Shown here one piece after another: positions 1-8,026 of a stretch of DNA of 64,000 bases. The notes beneath the pieces are model-generated. The model was not told the DNA's origin and made no database searches. It was given only the letters and a program-made list of their open reading frames with translations. The DNA is from Bdellovibrionales bacterium GWA2_49_15. Its GTDB lineage: Bacteria; Bdellovibrionota; Bacteriovoracia; Bacteriovoracales; Bacteriovoracaceae. The stretch lies in assembly GCA_001769855.1 (NCBI GenBank), contig MEPP01000001.1, positions 536,982 to 600,981 of the forward strand, given 5' to 3'. Positions within the stretch are counted from its first letter, which is position 1. Every line of letters starts with the position of its first letter. Made by a program: the position numbers and the translations under genes.

Positions 1-2
1 AA

Positions 3-116
3 CTCAAGACCGCCGATTTGGTGCCGAGAGAAAAGGCCATTCCAATGATTGCTGGTGAAAATTTTACTTTAACAGATTTGCAAAATGCCTATTTTTCAGG
101 TGCTGATCACTTTTGA
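3..116 (+). CDS. C-terminal end of an unidentified gene (5' part outside window)
   Basis: An open frame enters from the left edge and reads about 37 codons to a TGA at 114-116, ending in SGADHF. It stops 5 bp before the end of the convergent gene at 122, as expected for a real tail-to-tail gene end. Too little is visible to assign a family. Confidence 0.45.
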   Translation, partial: LKTADLVPREKAIPMIAGENFTLTDLQNAYFSGADHF

Positions 117-121
117 GGGTA

Positions 122-514
122 TTAGCCATTGCCCGTTTCGCTTCCGCGATCGGGGAGGACGTCGATCGTCTGGTAGGATTTTCCGTCGATATAAATTTGA
201 TAAAAGCCACTGGGAAGAAGGGGAAGCTCCTTTCCCCTTGGAAGATCCAGGATCATCCAGTGCGGCCCCTGAAGATCAACACACTTTTTCGTCACACCAA
301 CCACAATATCAATGACTCCGGGCCTGAAACCTTGGGCCCCGGTGATGGACAGGCGGGCACTGGTTAGCTCGCAGCTTGTCTCAAACATGGCCACCGTGGT
401 GATTTTTAAGCGCAGGGCCCTTTTCGATACAGAGGAATCCAGCACAAACGTGTTCTCGTCTGCGAAAGAAGAGAAAACTCCCAGAAACAAAAAAATCAAA
501 ATTGTTTTCATCAT
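122..514 (-). CDS. small secreted protein paired with a TIGR02147 regulator
   Basis: About 130 residues. The preferred start is one of two adjacent ATGs at 514/511, giving a short basic N-terminus and a hydrophobic stretch (KTILIFLFLGVFSSFA) that reads as a signal peptide. A longer frame from 565 overlaps the upstream stop as ATGA but would bury the signal peptide, so it is less likely. The mature part carries two cysteines and a predicted beta-rich body. It directly follows the TIGR02147-type regulator, and such regulator plus small secreted protein pairs recur in Bdellovibrio genomes. No enzymatic motif is visible and the function is unknown. Confidence 0.7.
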   Translation of the reverse strand: MMKTILIFLFLGVFSSFADENTFVLDSSVSKRALRLKITTVAMFETSCELTSARLSITGAQGFRPGVIDIVVGVTKKCVDLQGPHWMILDLPRGKELPLLPSGFYQIYIDGKSYQTIDVLPDRGSETGNG

Positions 515-561
515 AGAAAGTCTCTTTACACCTGATGTCAATTTGACGTCAAACGGATCGA

Positions 562-1305
562 TCATCTTTTAAGAGGAAAAAGATTAATGCCAAGACTGTA
601 AACCTCTTTTGGTTCTCCTGATTCCAATAATTTAACAATCTTTCGAGAAGCAGCGATAATCATCTTCTTGGCCTGATCATATTTCTCAGGAGAGAGCGCG
701 AAGGTCGTCTCCCAAAAATGACGTTTATCAATGGGATCGCGTTCAAGGGAAACCTTGGCCAGCTCCAGAATTTGGAGATGGCGAGCGCGAATGGCGCCAT
801 CGGGAATATCCGTTTTCGTGGTGACGGGAGGAGTTTCGCGCGCAAAGCCTGCTCCACGCTTGGAAAGCAGCCCCATCTTCTCCAAACGATCGATCGCCAA
901 GCTGGCCTCCATCTCAGAGATCCCAAGTTTTGACGCCACCCAAGCGGGAGAATTTTTATGGGACTTGATGGAAGACAGTTCCAGGATGGCGTAGTGGTAC
1001 CAGTCAGAGATCAGATGAAAGGCATCCTGCTGCAGTTGAAGACGCTCAATATCCTCCGGACCCTTCTTTCCCGCCTCGCTTGTAAAGAACTCCAAATCCA
1101 TCGGCGACAGCCCCAAACGTGTGGCAATCTTCATCATATTTTTTTTCGAGAGATTTCTCTTTCCGGCAAGAAAACTGGAAAGCGAGGCCACGCCGATTCC
1201 AAGAAATTTGGCAAAGGCCCTGAGCGAGTAGGCGGGGTTTTTACCTTTTCTTTTCAGATATTCGCGCTGAAGGACGCCCTGACAATGACGAGATCCATTC
1301 ATAAA
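562..1305 (-). CDS. TIGR02147 family putative transcriptional regulator
   Basis: About 247 residues. The N-terminal part (SLRAFAKFLGIGVASLSSFLAGKRNLSK, interrupted here for length) is an XRE-like helix-turn-helix. It is followed by the family's helical region with the typical ISDWYHYAILEL segment and a winged-helix-like block (ASKLGISEMEASLAIDRL). This architecture defines TIGR02147, a family common in Bdellovibrio and Fibrobacter. The start at 1305 is preferred over the frame opening at 1407 because GGGAG lies 5 nt upstream. The stop overlaps the 5' extension of the downstream secreted-protein frame. It probably controls its own operon; a strong palindrome lies 46 bp upstream. Confidence 0.85.
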   Translation of the reverse strand, partial: FMNGSRHCQGVLQREYLKRKGKNPAYSLRAFAKFLGIGVASLSSFLAGKRNLSKKNMMKIATRLGLSPMDLEFFTSEAGKKGPEDIERLQLQQDAFHLISDWYHYAILELSSIKSHKNSPAWVASKLGISEMEASLAIDRLEKMGLLSKRGAGFARETPPVTTKTDIPDGAIRARHLQILELAKVSLERDPIDKRHFWETTFALSPEKYDQAKKMIIAASRKIVKLLESGEPKEVYSLGINLFPLKR

Positions 1306-1350
1306 CACTCCCATAACGGGCAACGGTAGCATGCTGTTTTGAGTTTGAAA

Positions 1351-1369
1351 ACGGAACAGATTGTTCCGT
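1351..1369. promoter_or_regulatory. perfect 19-bp palindrome, candidate operator of the TIGR02147 gene
   Basis: ACGGAACA and TGTTCCGT form perfect 8-bp arms around a 3-nt centre (GAT). The site lies 46 bp upstream of the regulator's start codon and outside any gene. The size and symmetry fit a dimeric repressor site. It resembles a GAAC/GTTC LexA-type box, but the spacing (5 nt between GAAC and GTTC) is off for that consensus, so an autoregulatory site is the simpler reading. Confidence 0.55.
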
Positions 1370-1421
1370 CTCTGCCGCTTCCTCATCAGATTTTGGTGAC
1401 GCCTCACTCACCTGCGAAAAT

Positions 1422-1778
1422 TCAATAGTTACAAAAATCCGTTTTGACGTCGGTGTTGGTGTTGTAAATTTGTATGGCCTCGCAATCAAGCTCAGTGGCA
1501 TAAACATTGGCAATATAACATTCATGCCGTCTTCCGTGGGCGGCATTCCAATTCATATTATCGCGACACTGAAAATAGGCTTCGCTATTCACACAGGCCC
1601 AAAACTTTTCATTACAATTAAAAACCAGTCCGTTCCCTCCTTCCTGATATGAAGGGGGATAGACATATCCGGGAACGTCTAGATTCTCGGGAGGATTTGC
1701 AATCTTTTGAACTGGAGCGAGATAAAAAAAACCATAACCTGCAAATCCCAGCATCACGGTCAAGGTAGCTAGTTTCAT
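1422..1778 (-). CDS. cysteine-rich exported or membrane-anchored protein, unknown function
   Basis: About 118 residues. The N-terminus (MKLATLTVMLGFAGYGFFYLAP) is a signal peptide or uncleaved anchor, followed by a Pro/Tyr-rich linker and a compact domain with at least six cysteines (CNEKFWACVNSEAYFQC, then C-x-C pairs to the end). The even cysteine count and export signal suggest disulfides in the periplasm or outside the cell. ATG at 1778 is preferred over 1784 because it gives a cleaner n-region. I do not recognise the family. Confidence 0.6.
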   Translation of the reverse strand: MKLATLTVMLGFAGYGFFYLAPVQKIANPPENLDVPGYVYPPSYQEGGNGLVFNCNEKFWACVNSEAYFQCRDNMNWNAAHGRRHECYIANVYATELDCEAIQIYNTNTDVKTDFCNY

Positions 1779-1894
1779 ACACAAAAATATTAATTCCCTT
1801 CGCGGATCTGGACGATGATTTGCGTCGAGAGTACAGAGGCCTTCTGCGCTGATATCCGCTGACTGTTATCAGCCGGAAATTCGAGTGATTCTAG

Positions 1895-1900
1895 TATAAT
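1895..1900 (+). promoter_or_regulatory. candidate -10 box for the GNAT operon
   Basis: A perfect TATAAT lies 19 bp before the acetyltransferase start codon. No good -35 is seen at 16-18 bp upstream, so either an activator is needed or the call is fortuitous. Confidence 0.4.
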
Positions 1901-1918
1901 GAGCGCAGGAATTACTTA

Positions 1919-2332
1919 ATGATAAAATATGTTTATGATTTAGAAGAAAAAGATTTCCCCAAGATTTGCGATCTCTATAAAAGCGCTGGTTGGTGGGATG
2001 AGGGAGAATCTTGCACGCCCCAAAAAATTTCCAAACTAATACTGGGCAGTTTTTGTTTTATCTCGGTCTGGGAAGACGATAAGCTGGTAGGTATGGGCCG
2101 CGCCATCTCGGATGGCAGCGATGATGCTTATCTACAGGATATCTTCGTTGATGTGAACTATCGCAAGCAAGGAATGGCCACAAATATAATAAGTCGTCTG
2201 ACAGATTATTGCCTCTCAAAGAATATTGACTGGGTGGCCTTGATCGCGGCGCCCGGGAGCGTTGGCCTCTATGAAAAGGCGGGGTTCCAGAAGATGATTG
2301 ATTATACTCCCATGCATTATCACCAGACATGA
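1919..2332 (+). CDS. GNAT-family N-acetyltransferase
   Basis: 137 residues, the usual size of a single GNAT domain. The acetyl-CoA-binding motif is visible as a beta strand (LQDIFVDVNY) followed by RKQGMATNII, matching the Q/R-x-x-G-x-G/A pyrophosphate loop. The C-terminal GLYEKAGFQ segment is the family's typical last helix and strand. The start is supported by AGGAAT at -10. The stop overlaps the next start by 4 bp (ATGA), so the two genes are translationally coupled. The substrate (small molecule or protein amine) cannot be deduced. Confidence 0.88.
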   Translation: MIKYVYDLEEKDFPKICDLYKSAGWWDEGESCTPQKISKLILGSFCFISVWEDDKLVGMGRAISDGSDDAYLQDIFVDVNYRKQGMATNIISRLTDYCLSKNIDWVALIAAPGSVGLYEKAGFQKMIDYTPMHYHQT

Positions 2333-3231
2333 AAGAAAGCAGCTTTAAAAAAATTACCATTGAGGATCAGCAGGCGATTGAATTTTACTTGCATAAATAT
2401 TCCACTTTTTGCTTGTCGGCCTTTACCTTTTCCAGCTTGGTGGCCTGGGAGAGCATCTTTCATTATCAATGGGCCGTCATGGAGGACACTCTCCTTATTA
2501 AATTTGTTCCACTGGAAAAAAAGCAGGAGCATTTCATGCAACCCCTTGGTGAGTTTCCTCCGAATTTGCAGCAACAAATCATTCACCACGCTCAATCTTT
2601 AGGTTATGCGCTCACCATTTTTGGTATCTCTAATGCGTTTCTGGCCAAATATTCCGAATTTGCTTCCCACTTTGTGCAAGCGGAACATCGAGACATGGAT
2701 AATTATATCTATTTGGCTGAAGACCTTGCCCTGCTTCCGGGAAAAAAATATCAGGCCAAGCGGAACTTACTTCATCAATTCGAAAAGAATCATACCTGGA
2801 CCAGCGAAAACATTTCAGTTGAGAATATACCCGCCTGCCTTGAGGTCATTAATACCATCTACAGTCAGCAGGAGCTTGACTCAAATTCATTTCTGGCCTT
2901 TGAGCTGCGGGCGCTTACGTTTATCTTAACTCATTTTCCACGTTTTCAAGAAATGGGAATTTTAATTCGTATAAACGCTAAACCTGCGGCGTTTTCTATA
3001 TTTGAGCATCTTAATTCGTCAACTGCTGTGGTTCATTTTGAAAAGGCCATAAGGCAGTACAAAGGTCTGTATCAATTAGTTAACCGAGAAACCGCAAAAA
3101 TAATTTTGAAAAAAGGTTACAAGTACATCAATCGTGAAGAGGATTTGGGCATTGAAGGACTAAGAAAGACAAAGCTTTCCTATCATCCATTGGAGCTGTG
3201 CCCGGCCCACGCATTAGTCTTCAAAAGATAA
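2329..3231 (+). CDS. DUF2156 (LPG synthetase C-terminal-like) acyl/aminoacyl transferase-fold protein
   Basis: 300 residues. Markers of the GNAT-like DUF2156 fold are the paired-domain layout, the Y-IY-LAEDLALLPGKKYQAKRN segment and the C-terminal G-KYINREEDLGIEGLR-KLSYHP block, which is typical of DUF2156 and FemX-like proteins. Lysylphosphatidylglycerol synthases carry this domain after a membrane region. Here the domain stands alone with no membrane segments, so a soluble transferase is likely. Translationally coupled to the upstream GNAT. The substrate is unknown. Confidence 0.8.
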   Translation: MKESSFKKITIEDQQAIEFYLHKYSTFCLSAFTFSSLVAWESIFHYQWAVMEDTLLIKFVPLEKKQEHFMQPLGEFPPNLQQQIIHHAQSLGYALTIFGISNAFLAKYSEFASHFVQAEHRDMDNYIYLAEDLALLPGKKYQAKRNLLHQFEKNHTWTSENISVENIPACLEVINTIYSQQELDSNSFLAFELRALTFILTHFPRFQEMGILIRINAKPAAFSIFEHLNSSTAVVHFEKAIRQYKGLYQLVNRETAKIILKKGYKYINREEDLGIEGLRKTKLSYHPLELCPAHALVFKR

Positions 3232-3304
3232 TCATTGGAGATATCGCAGATCATTGCAGGCGCGAGCTCAAACTGTTCAAATCCTTATATCAAGGAGATT
3301 TTAT

Positions 3305-3862
3305 ATGTCTCGTTTTTTAATTGTTTACGGTACGAAGTATGGACAGGCGGAAAAAATTTCAAAATTTGCTTTGGATGAGTTAACCAAGCTCGGGCACATC
3401 GCGGATGTCTTTGATGCACGGGAAATTCCGGGTACAATTCAACCAGAATTTTATGATGCTGCGATTGTGGGCGGTTCGGTGCATATGTATAGCTATCCTC
3501 GGCCCCTCATTCAATGGGTTAAAAAAAATCATCTTAGCCTATCTAAAATGCCTAGCGCCTTTTTCTCCGTGTCCCTCGGGATTATGGAAGAGAGTGAGGA
3601 AGTTAGAAAAAGCACACAAAAAATTGTGAACGATTTTTTTAAGCGAACGGATTGGCATCCCAAAACATGGTCCACCTTTGCTGGTGCACTTGCCTACTCA
3701 CAATATAGCTGGCCACTAAAATTAATCATGCGATGGATTGCCAAGAAGGCCGGGGCGGAAACCAATCTCAAGCAAGACTATGAGTATACCAACTGGAACG
3801 AGGTTCGCCGCTTTATCCAGAAATTTGCCGAGCTGGAGCTTGTGAAGGCCGCTGCCTCATAG
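3305..3862 (+). CDS. hemG: HemG-like flavodoxin, putative menaquinone-dependent protoporphyrinogen IX dehydrogenase
   Basis: 185 residues, close to E. coli HemG (181). The N-terminus FLIVYGTKYGQAEKIS is the flavodoxin phosphate-binding loop for FMN. GGSVHMYSYPRPLIQWVKKN, MPSAFFSVSLGI and the final TNWNEVRRFIQKFAEL run parallel to HemG. The family oxidises protoporphyrinogen IX to protoporphyrin IX, using quinone, at the inner membrane. The ATG at 3305 has a clear AAGGAG at -12, so I reject the earlier in-frame start at 3254. No other haem genes are adjacent, so a general flavodoxin role remains possible. Confidence 0.78.
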   Translation: MSRFLIVYGTKYGQAEKISKFALDELTKLGHIADVFDAREIPGTIQPEFYDAAIVGGSVHMYSYPRPLIQWVKKNHLSLSKMPSAFFSVSLGIMEESEEVRKSTQKIVNDFFKRTDWHPKTWSTFAGALAYSQYSWPLKLIMRWIAKKAGAETNLKQDYEYTNWNEVRRFIQKFAELELVKAAAS

Positions 3863-3887
3863 GCAATTTCGCCCAATTGTTACAAGA

Positions 3888-3916
3888 TTGATCCACAGGT
3901 GAATATCTTTTAGAAT
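3888..3916 (+). promoter_or_regulatory. sigma70-type promoter for the secreted-protein operon
   Basis: TTGATC (3888-3893) and TAGAAT (3911-3916) are separated by exactly 17 bp, with 26 bp from the -10 to the ATG at 3943. It lies in the only gap between the HemG-like gene and the downstream pair. Confidence 0.55.
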
Positions 3917-3942
3917 AGTGTGTGATTAACCGAGAATTTCAC

Positions 3943-5394
3943 ATGGATATTCGCCCGGGATTTCATGGCGTGATTTTTATTTTTATTTTGAGCTGCCTGT
4001 CGGCGCATGCCGGGGTGCTTTCAGGGTTTCGTAATTTAACCAATGACATGGGTGAATCCGTCTGGGGATTTGAGGCCAATTGCCCGGGAGGAACGGAAGG
4101 TCCATCACATCAACCCGAGGCACAGCGGGGCTGCATACAAGGCATCGGACTAAGTGTGGATAGCTTTCAAGAGCTTGGTGTTCGCATGGCCGAAGCGCAG
4201 GAATATATTTGGATCAGTCAGGCCGTTAACGAACGTCGCAAGGTGCTCTATGCCAATTATCGCCATCTCAGTCTTGTGCGCGTCGCGATTCTCACCGGCA
4301 CCGTTTACCGCGATCAGGCCAACGCCACGATTGCTCAAGAGCTCAAACGACTTTCAGAAAATATAGCAATGATGGGCAAGATTAATAAGATGATTTCTCA
4401 CGTTCAAGGAGACCTCAACTACCTTGGAGTACAGGCTTCGGCAGGTCAGGTGATCAGCTCTCAGCGAGTTGCCTCTCTGCAACAGAAGAAAAAAACTCTC
4501 CAGGCAGCGCGCACCGAGCTCGTGCGCCAGACCCCACTCCTGGCGCATGATAAGCTGGCCCGCTTTGTCACCGATGCCGAGTATGATCGCTTTCACCCCG
4601 AGCGACCGGAATTTCACACTGGTGTAAAAGAGGCCATCAATGATGTGCTTGAATCTGTCCAAGAGAAAATCGATCAGTATGATAACTTGCAAAAAGAAGA
4701 AGGTCGATTGGCACGCCTGGTGAATAATCCAGAGGGGGCCGAGCGCTATCGAAATTATTTGCGCGAGCTGACTCACGATACAGAGCTTCTGGAAGAACTG
4801 GTGGTAAGCGTGGACCCATCACGACTCAAGGGCTTCGGAGTCCTGACGTATGCGGGCTGCCGGATAGAGAATCGAATCCTGAGAAATAAAGCAGTGGGAG
4901 AGCTGAGAATGCTGGGTTTTAATGCGCTGGCCATGGTCGCCACGATGGGACTTGCCTCGGAGTTTGCCCTCGCGCGCTTGGCCACGACAGCAAGGGTGGG
5001 CGGAATTGTCGCGACTGAGGGACTGATGCTGGCCTCGACCGTAAGCGAGATCAATGAAACACGTGAGCGCTGCCGCTCCCTCAAAGTGGCCTCATTCACA
5101 GGCGGGGATGCCAATGCCTATGTTGAATGTGAACATAGGCTGAGCGATCAAATCATTATGGGTCTGCTGGGTGCAGCCGGTTCGGCAGTTGCGGTCACAG
5201 CATCCTTAAGTGCGCGTGCCGGAATTGCCAACGCCATCAAGGTTGAAAATCGATATACCAGCGCGCTTCGCGATTTCGCCGGGGCCCCGCGCGCCCGGGC
5301 GGCAGAGTTGATTGAGTTTCTTGAAAAACAAAAAGTTCCCCGTGCCAAGATAGAATCATATTTTGAAAAAATTAAGCAGGCATGCCACTTATGA
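3943..5394 (+). CDS. secreted/envelope protein with coiled-coil and hydrophobic C-terminal region, unknown function
   Basis: About 483 residues. The signal peptide is MDIRPGFHGVIFIFILSCLSAHA. Residues ~60-290 are charged and helical with heptad-like character (QQKKKTLQAARTELV, VQEKIDQYDNLQKEEGRL). Residues ~310-420 are Ala/Leu/Val-rich with two hydrophobic stretches separated by a Cys-containing segment (RERCRSLKVASF, YVECEHRL). The C-terminus is again a charged helix. The ATG at 3943 is preferred over a GTG at 3922 because it starts the signal peptide. It overlaps the next gene by 13 bp. I do not recognise a family. Confidence 0.7.
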   Translation: MDIRPGFHGVIFIFILSCLSAHAGVLSGFRNLTNDMGESVWGFEANCPGGTEGPSHQPEAQRGCIQGIGLSVDSFQELGVRMAEAQEYIWISQAVNERRKVLYANYRHLSLVRVAILTGTVYRDQANATIAQELKRLSENIAMMGKINKMISHVQGDLNYLGVQASAGQVISSQRVASLQQKKKTLQAARTELVRQTPLLAHDKLARFVTDAEYDRFHPERPEFHTGVKEAINDVLESVQEKIDQYDNLQKEEGRLARLVNNPEGAERYRNYLRELTHDTELLEELVVSVDPSRLKGFGVLTYAGCRIENRILRNKAVGELRMLGFNALAMVATMGLASEFALARLATTARVGGIVATEGLMLASTVSEINETRERCRSLKVASFTGGDANAYVECEHRLSDQIIMGLLGAAGSAVAVTASLSARAGIANAIKVENRYTSALRDFAGAPRARAAELIEFLEKQKVPRAKIESYFEKIKQACHL

Positions 5395-6023
5395 GCTACG
5401 TGCTTTCCATTTTGCTCCTGCTGCTTGCGCTTCCGGCATGGAGTTCATGTCTTGAAAATGCCGCTGCAGCGATCGAGCGCGATTTTGCAGCCTTGAGTGC
5501 CGCCGAATCTAAGTATCAGAAGGCCTTGGATGAGTATCAGAAGATTAGTCAGGAGACGCAGGTGCACGGACGAACTCCAGACATAGATCACTCGAAACAT
5601 CATGAATGGTTTGAGGCCAAGAGTCGGCGCAAAACGCCCTTACCAGCGGATGCCGAGGTTGATCTGGAAAATGTTCGTCGAAATCTTGTGAGTGTGGTGG
5701 ACGAGCAAGGTGCCGCTCGTTTTTTTTGGTGGAGTGAAGAATGCGGATGCTGGTATCGCTATTCAGGAACACAGCAGGGGGAAACTCTGCGCCTGCACTG
5801 GAATGGCATGAGTAAACCGGAAAACAAGGCCTTTCGCTTCAACGGTCCCGACAATAAGGCCTACCGTCCTGATCAGCTCCCTTGGAATCCGACCCAACAA
5901 TTTTTAAACCGAGACGAACTGCCCGGCGTTCTCAAGCAGCTTCGAACCTTGCCTGGCGAAATGGCGGCGAGCAAGCAAACGCTTGAGGAACTTCTTAAAA
6001 AACTTGACCTGGCCACACGTTGA
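5382..6023 (+). CDS. secreted protein of unknown function
   Basis: 213 residues, with a leucine-rich signal peptide (SYVLSILLLLLALPAWSSC; the Cys could be a lipobox-like end, but ALPAWSSC is a poor match). A short helical stretch follows, then a Trp/aromatic-rich middle (ARFFWWSEECGCWYRY) and a helical C-terminus. It overlaps the upstream secreted-protein gene, indicating co-expression. No known catalytic motif. Confidence 0.65.
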   Translation: MPLMSYVLSILLLLLALPAWSSCLENAAAAIERDFAALSAAESKYQKALDEYQKISQETQVHGRTPDIDHSKHHEWFEAKSRRKTPLPADAEVDLENVRRNLVSVVDEQGAARFFWWSEECGCWYRYSGTQQGETLRLHWNGMSKPENKAFRFNGPDNKAYRPDQLPWNPTQQFLNRDELPGVLKQLRTLPGEMAASKQTLEELLKKLDLATR

Positions 6024-6054
6024 TTAAATCGCCATATGTTCTATAATTGTGCTT

Positions 6055-6825
6055 ATGCAATTTTTCCGCTTACCCATCATTGTGGTATCCTGCCTCCTCG
6101 CCATCGCACAGGCCGAGGGCCTTGACGATTCACCTCCACCTTTGCCGGAAAACTTTCTTAAGCGCCCCGGTTCCAATATCTCGACCTCCAAGTTCAACCA
6201 GCTTCTGGCGCGCGAGATGCACGGAGTCGTCAAGATCGGCCTGACTTTTGAAAATGGCCAGCAAGCTTTCGGAACCGGCACCTTTCTCTCTGAGAAAGGG
6301 CATCTGATCTCCAATATGCATGTGCTGCAGCCTCTCCGAGACAATCCCAAGGTCAAAGTCACTTATACTCTGAGAAATGGCACTATTTTACACAGTTCCA
6401 CTTTTATTAAATGCGACGACCAGCCGGGTGTTGATCTGTGTGTGGTGAAGCTCGACACCCGCCCGCATTACTGGTTTCCACTCAAGATCAAGTTGCCTGC
6501 GACGTATACCGCCCTCTACCTGATAGGCAATCCGGAGGGCAAAGACTTTGACATTCTGGCGGGCCGTCTGCTCATGCCATCGGCACCGCAGGAGGCAGGG
6601 GCCAGAAGACTGGAGATCACCGTGCCGGTGCGTCCGGGTTTCAGCGGCGGGCCCATTTTTGATGATGAGGGAAAATTGGTGTGTATTGCCAGCGAGCTTC
6701 GCTACTCGCACATTCGGGTTGGTATCGGCTGGCAGCCCGATCCGAGTTCGCTCCACTATTTCTGCATCGAGGCCAGCGCCGTCTCGAAATATATCAGAAA
6801 AATTCCAGCTTCGGACACTCATTAA
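6055..6825 (+). CDS. secreted trypsin-fold (S1-type) serine protease
   Basis: About 256 residues with a signal peptide (FFRLPIIVVSCLLAIAQA). The triad is readable: His89 in SNMHVL after GTGTFLSEKGHLI, Asp127 in GVDLCVVKL, and Ser197 in PGFSGGPIF. This spacing and the GFSGGP signature match trypsin-like proteases of the Deg/V8 type without a PDZ domain. A GTG at 6049 is an alternative start; no clear Shine-Dalgarno is seen for either. The 3' end overlaps the convergent glycosylase gene by 32 bp. Confidence 0.85.
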   Translation: MQFFRLPIIVVSCLLAIAQAEGLDDSPPPLPENFLKRPGSNISTSKFNQLLAREMHGVVKIGLTFENGQQAFGTGTFLSEKGHLISNMHVLQPLRDNPKVKVTYTLRNGTILHSSTFIKCDDQPGVDLCVVKLDTRPHYWFPLKIKLPATYTALYLIGNPEGKDFDILAGRLLMPSAPQEAGARRLEITVPVRPGFSGGPIFDDEGKLVCIASELRYSHIRVGIGWQPDPSSLHYFCIEASAVSKYIRKIPASDTH

Positions 6826-7912
6826 ACTGAGCGAACTCCTCGATTTTTTTTTGTAAGGGTCTGCTAATTTTTTTCTGCAACTTGGGAGTTTCAAAAAATA
6901 TTTTTTTCACCTGAAAGATGCCATTTTTACGATCGGCTTTGGCGTCCATGCGTCCGATGAATTTATCCCCGGCCAAGATAGGAAGACAAAAATAACCAAA
7001 TTTTCTTTTCGGGGCAGGGACATAACACTCGACTTGATAGTTAAAATCAAAGAAAAACTCCAGGCGTTTTCGCTGAATGACCAGGTTGTCGAAGGGCGAG
7101 AGAATGTGGATGGCCATGCCCGAAGGTTTTAGCCCCGTTTCCAGGACCTGTGGTCTTATGTAGTACGGGCCTTTTTGATTTTTGATCTTCACGCTTATGA
7201 GTCTTTTGTCTTCCACCATTTCCTCAAGAGTTTGTCTCACCAATGCCTTGACCCGCGCGCCTCGCTGGTAAGCGATTTCATCCGACAGGGCCAGCCCTTG
7301 GTTTTTAAGTTGCTCCGAGATTAAAAATTCAGCATACTCTTTTTCGGTGGGGAAACTGGTATTGAGCTCTGCCGGAAGAACACGTTCTCTTAAGTCATAG
7401 ACCTTATGAAATCCCTCCCGCCTGGTGGCCATTAAAGTTCCCTCCATAAAGAGCAGCTCAAGCGCTTTTTTCGAAGGGGCCCAATCAAACCAGCCGGTCT
7501 TTTTCCGGGGAGATTTAAAATCACTGGCCTTTTTAGGTCCTTCTGCCGTGATTTTATCCAGCACGTATTTCTTGATTTTCTTATCCGCCACAAACCAATG
7601 ATTCTTCCCGGTTTGATAAAGGTGCATGCGCGGAAGACAAAAACGATAAGACTCCATGGGAAGATAAGAAGCCGCGTGGGACCAGTACTCAAAAATCTTT
7701 CTTTGGGTCTGAAGCTCCCCCAGCTCGCTGAGTTTATAATCCGGGTTTCGCGACCAAAGGGTGTGATGATGGGCGCGCTGAACCACAGAGATCGTATCAA
7801 TCTGGATGTGCCCTAAATCGCGAATAACCTGCAAGGTACTGGGATTCATCGGAGCGGTTAACTTTTGCGCCTGTAAAATGATGTGCCGGGCGTGCTGTAA
7901 AGCTATTTCCAT
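6794..7912 (-). CDS. winged-helix DNA glycosylase, AlkX/YcaQ (HTH_42) family
   Basis: 372 residues. Family traits are an N-terminal helical region with GHIQIDTISVVQRAHHHTLWSRNP, repeated winged-helix modules, and a C-terminal domain with SPFDNLVIQRKRLEFFF and GDKFIGRMDAKADR. The catalytic pocket motif reads Gln37-Ile38-Asp39. QxD is the form associated with the E. coli YcaQ/AlkX branch, which unhooks interstrand crosslinks, whereas AlkZ has QxQ. It probably acts on alkylated or crosslinked DNA in the cytoplasm. It stands alone, transcribed away from the secreted-protein gene at 8027. Confidence 0.85.
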   Translation of the reverse strand: MEIALQHARHIILQAQKLTAPMNPSTLQVIRDLGHIQIDTISVVQRAHHHTLWSRNPDYKLSELGELQTQRKIFEYWSHAASYLPMESYRFCLPRMHLYQTGKNHWFVADKKIKKYVLDKITAEGPKKASDFKSPRKKTGWFDWAPSKKALELLFMEGTLMATRREGFHKVYDLRERVLPAELNTSFPTEKEYAEFLISEQLKNQGLALSDEIAYQRGARVKALVRQTLEEMVEDKRLISVKIKNQKGPYYIRPQVLETGLKPSGMAIHILSPFDNLVIQRKRLEFFFDFNYQVECYVPAPKRKFGYFCLPILAGDKFIGRMDAKADRKNGIFQVKKIFFETPKLQKKISRPLQKKIEEFAQFNECPKLEFF

Positions 7913-7935
7913 GTGTTTGTAACTCTACCCAAAAT

Positions 7936-7962
7936 TGGAGTATGAAACAACTTCATACTCCA
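7936..7962. promoter_or_regulatory. 27-bp perfect inverted repeat between divergent genes
   Basis: TGGAGTATGAA and TTCATACTCCA are perfect 11-bp arms around a 5-nt centre (ACAAC). The repeat sits 24 bp upstream of the AlkX-like gene start and about 10 bp upstream of the -35 of the opposite gene. This suits a shared operator. In RNA it would form a stable hairpin, but no T-run follows on either strand. Confidence 0.55.
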
Positions 7963-7971
7963 GGTGACGAC

Positions 7972-8000
7972 TTTACAGCAATACGAAGTTGGCCTAAATT
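7972..8000 (+). promoter_or_regulatory. sigma70-type promoter for the 8027 secreted-protein gene
   Basis: TTTACA (7972-7977) and TAAATT (7995-8000) are separated by 17 bp, with 26 bp from the -10 to the ATG. Confidence 0.5.
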
Positions 8001-8026
8001 ACGCCCAATTTTATCAAGGCCAAGAT

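Noticed and set aside
1351..1369. LexA box
   Set aside because: GAAC and GTTC are present but separated by 5 nt instead of 4, and no SOS gene is adjacent. I keep it only as a palindrome.
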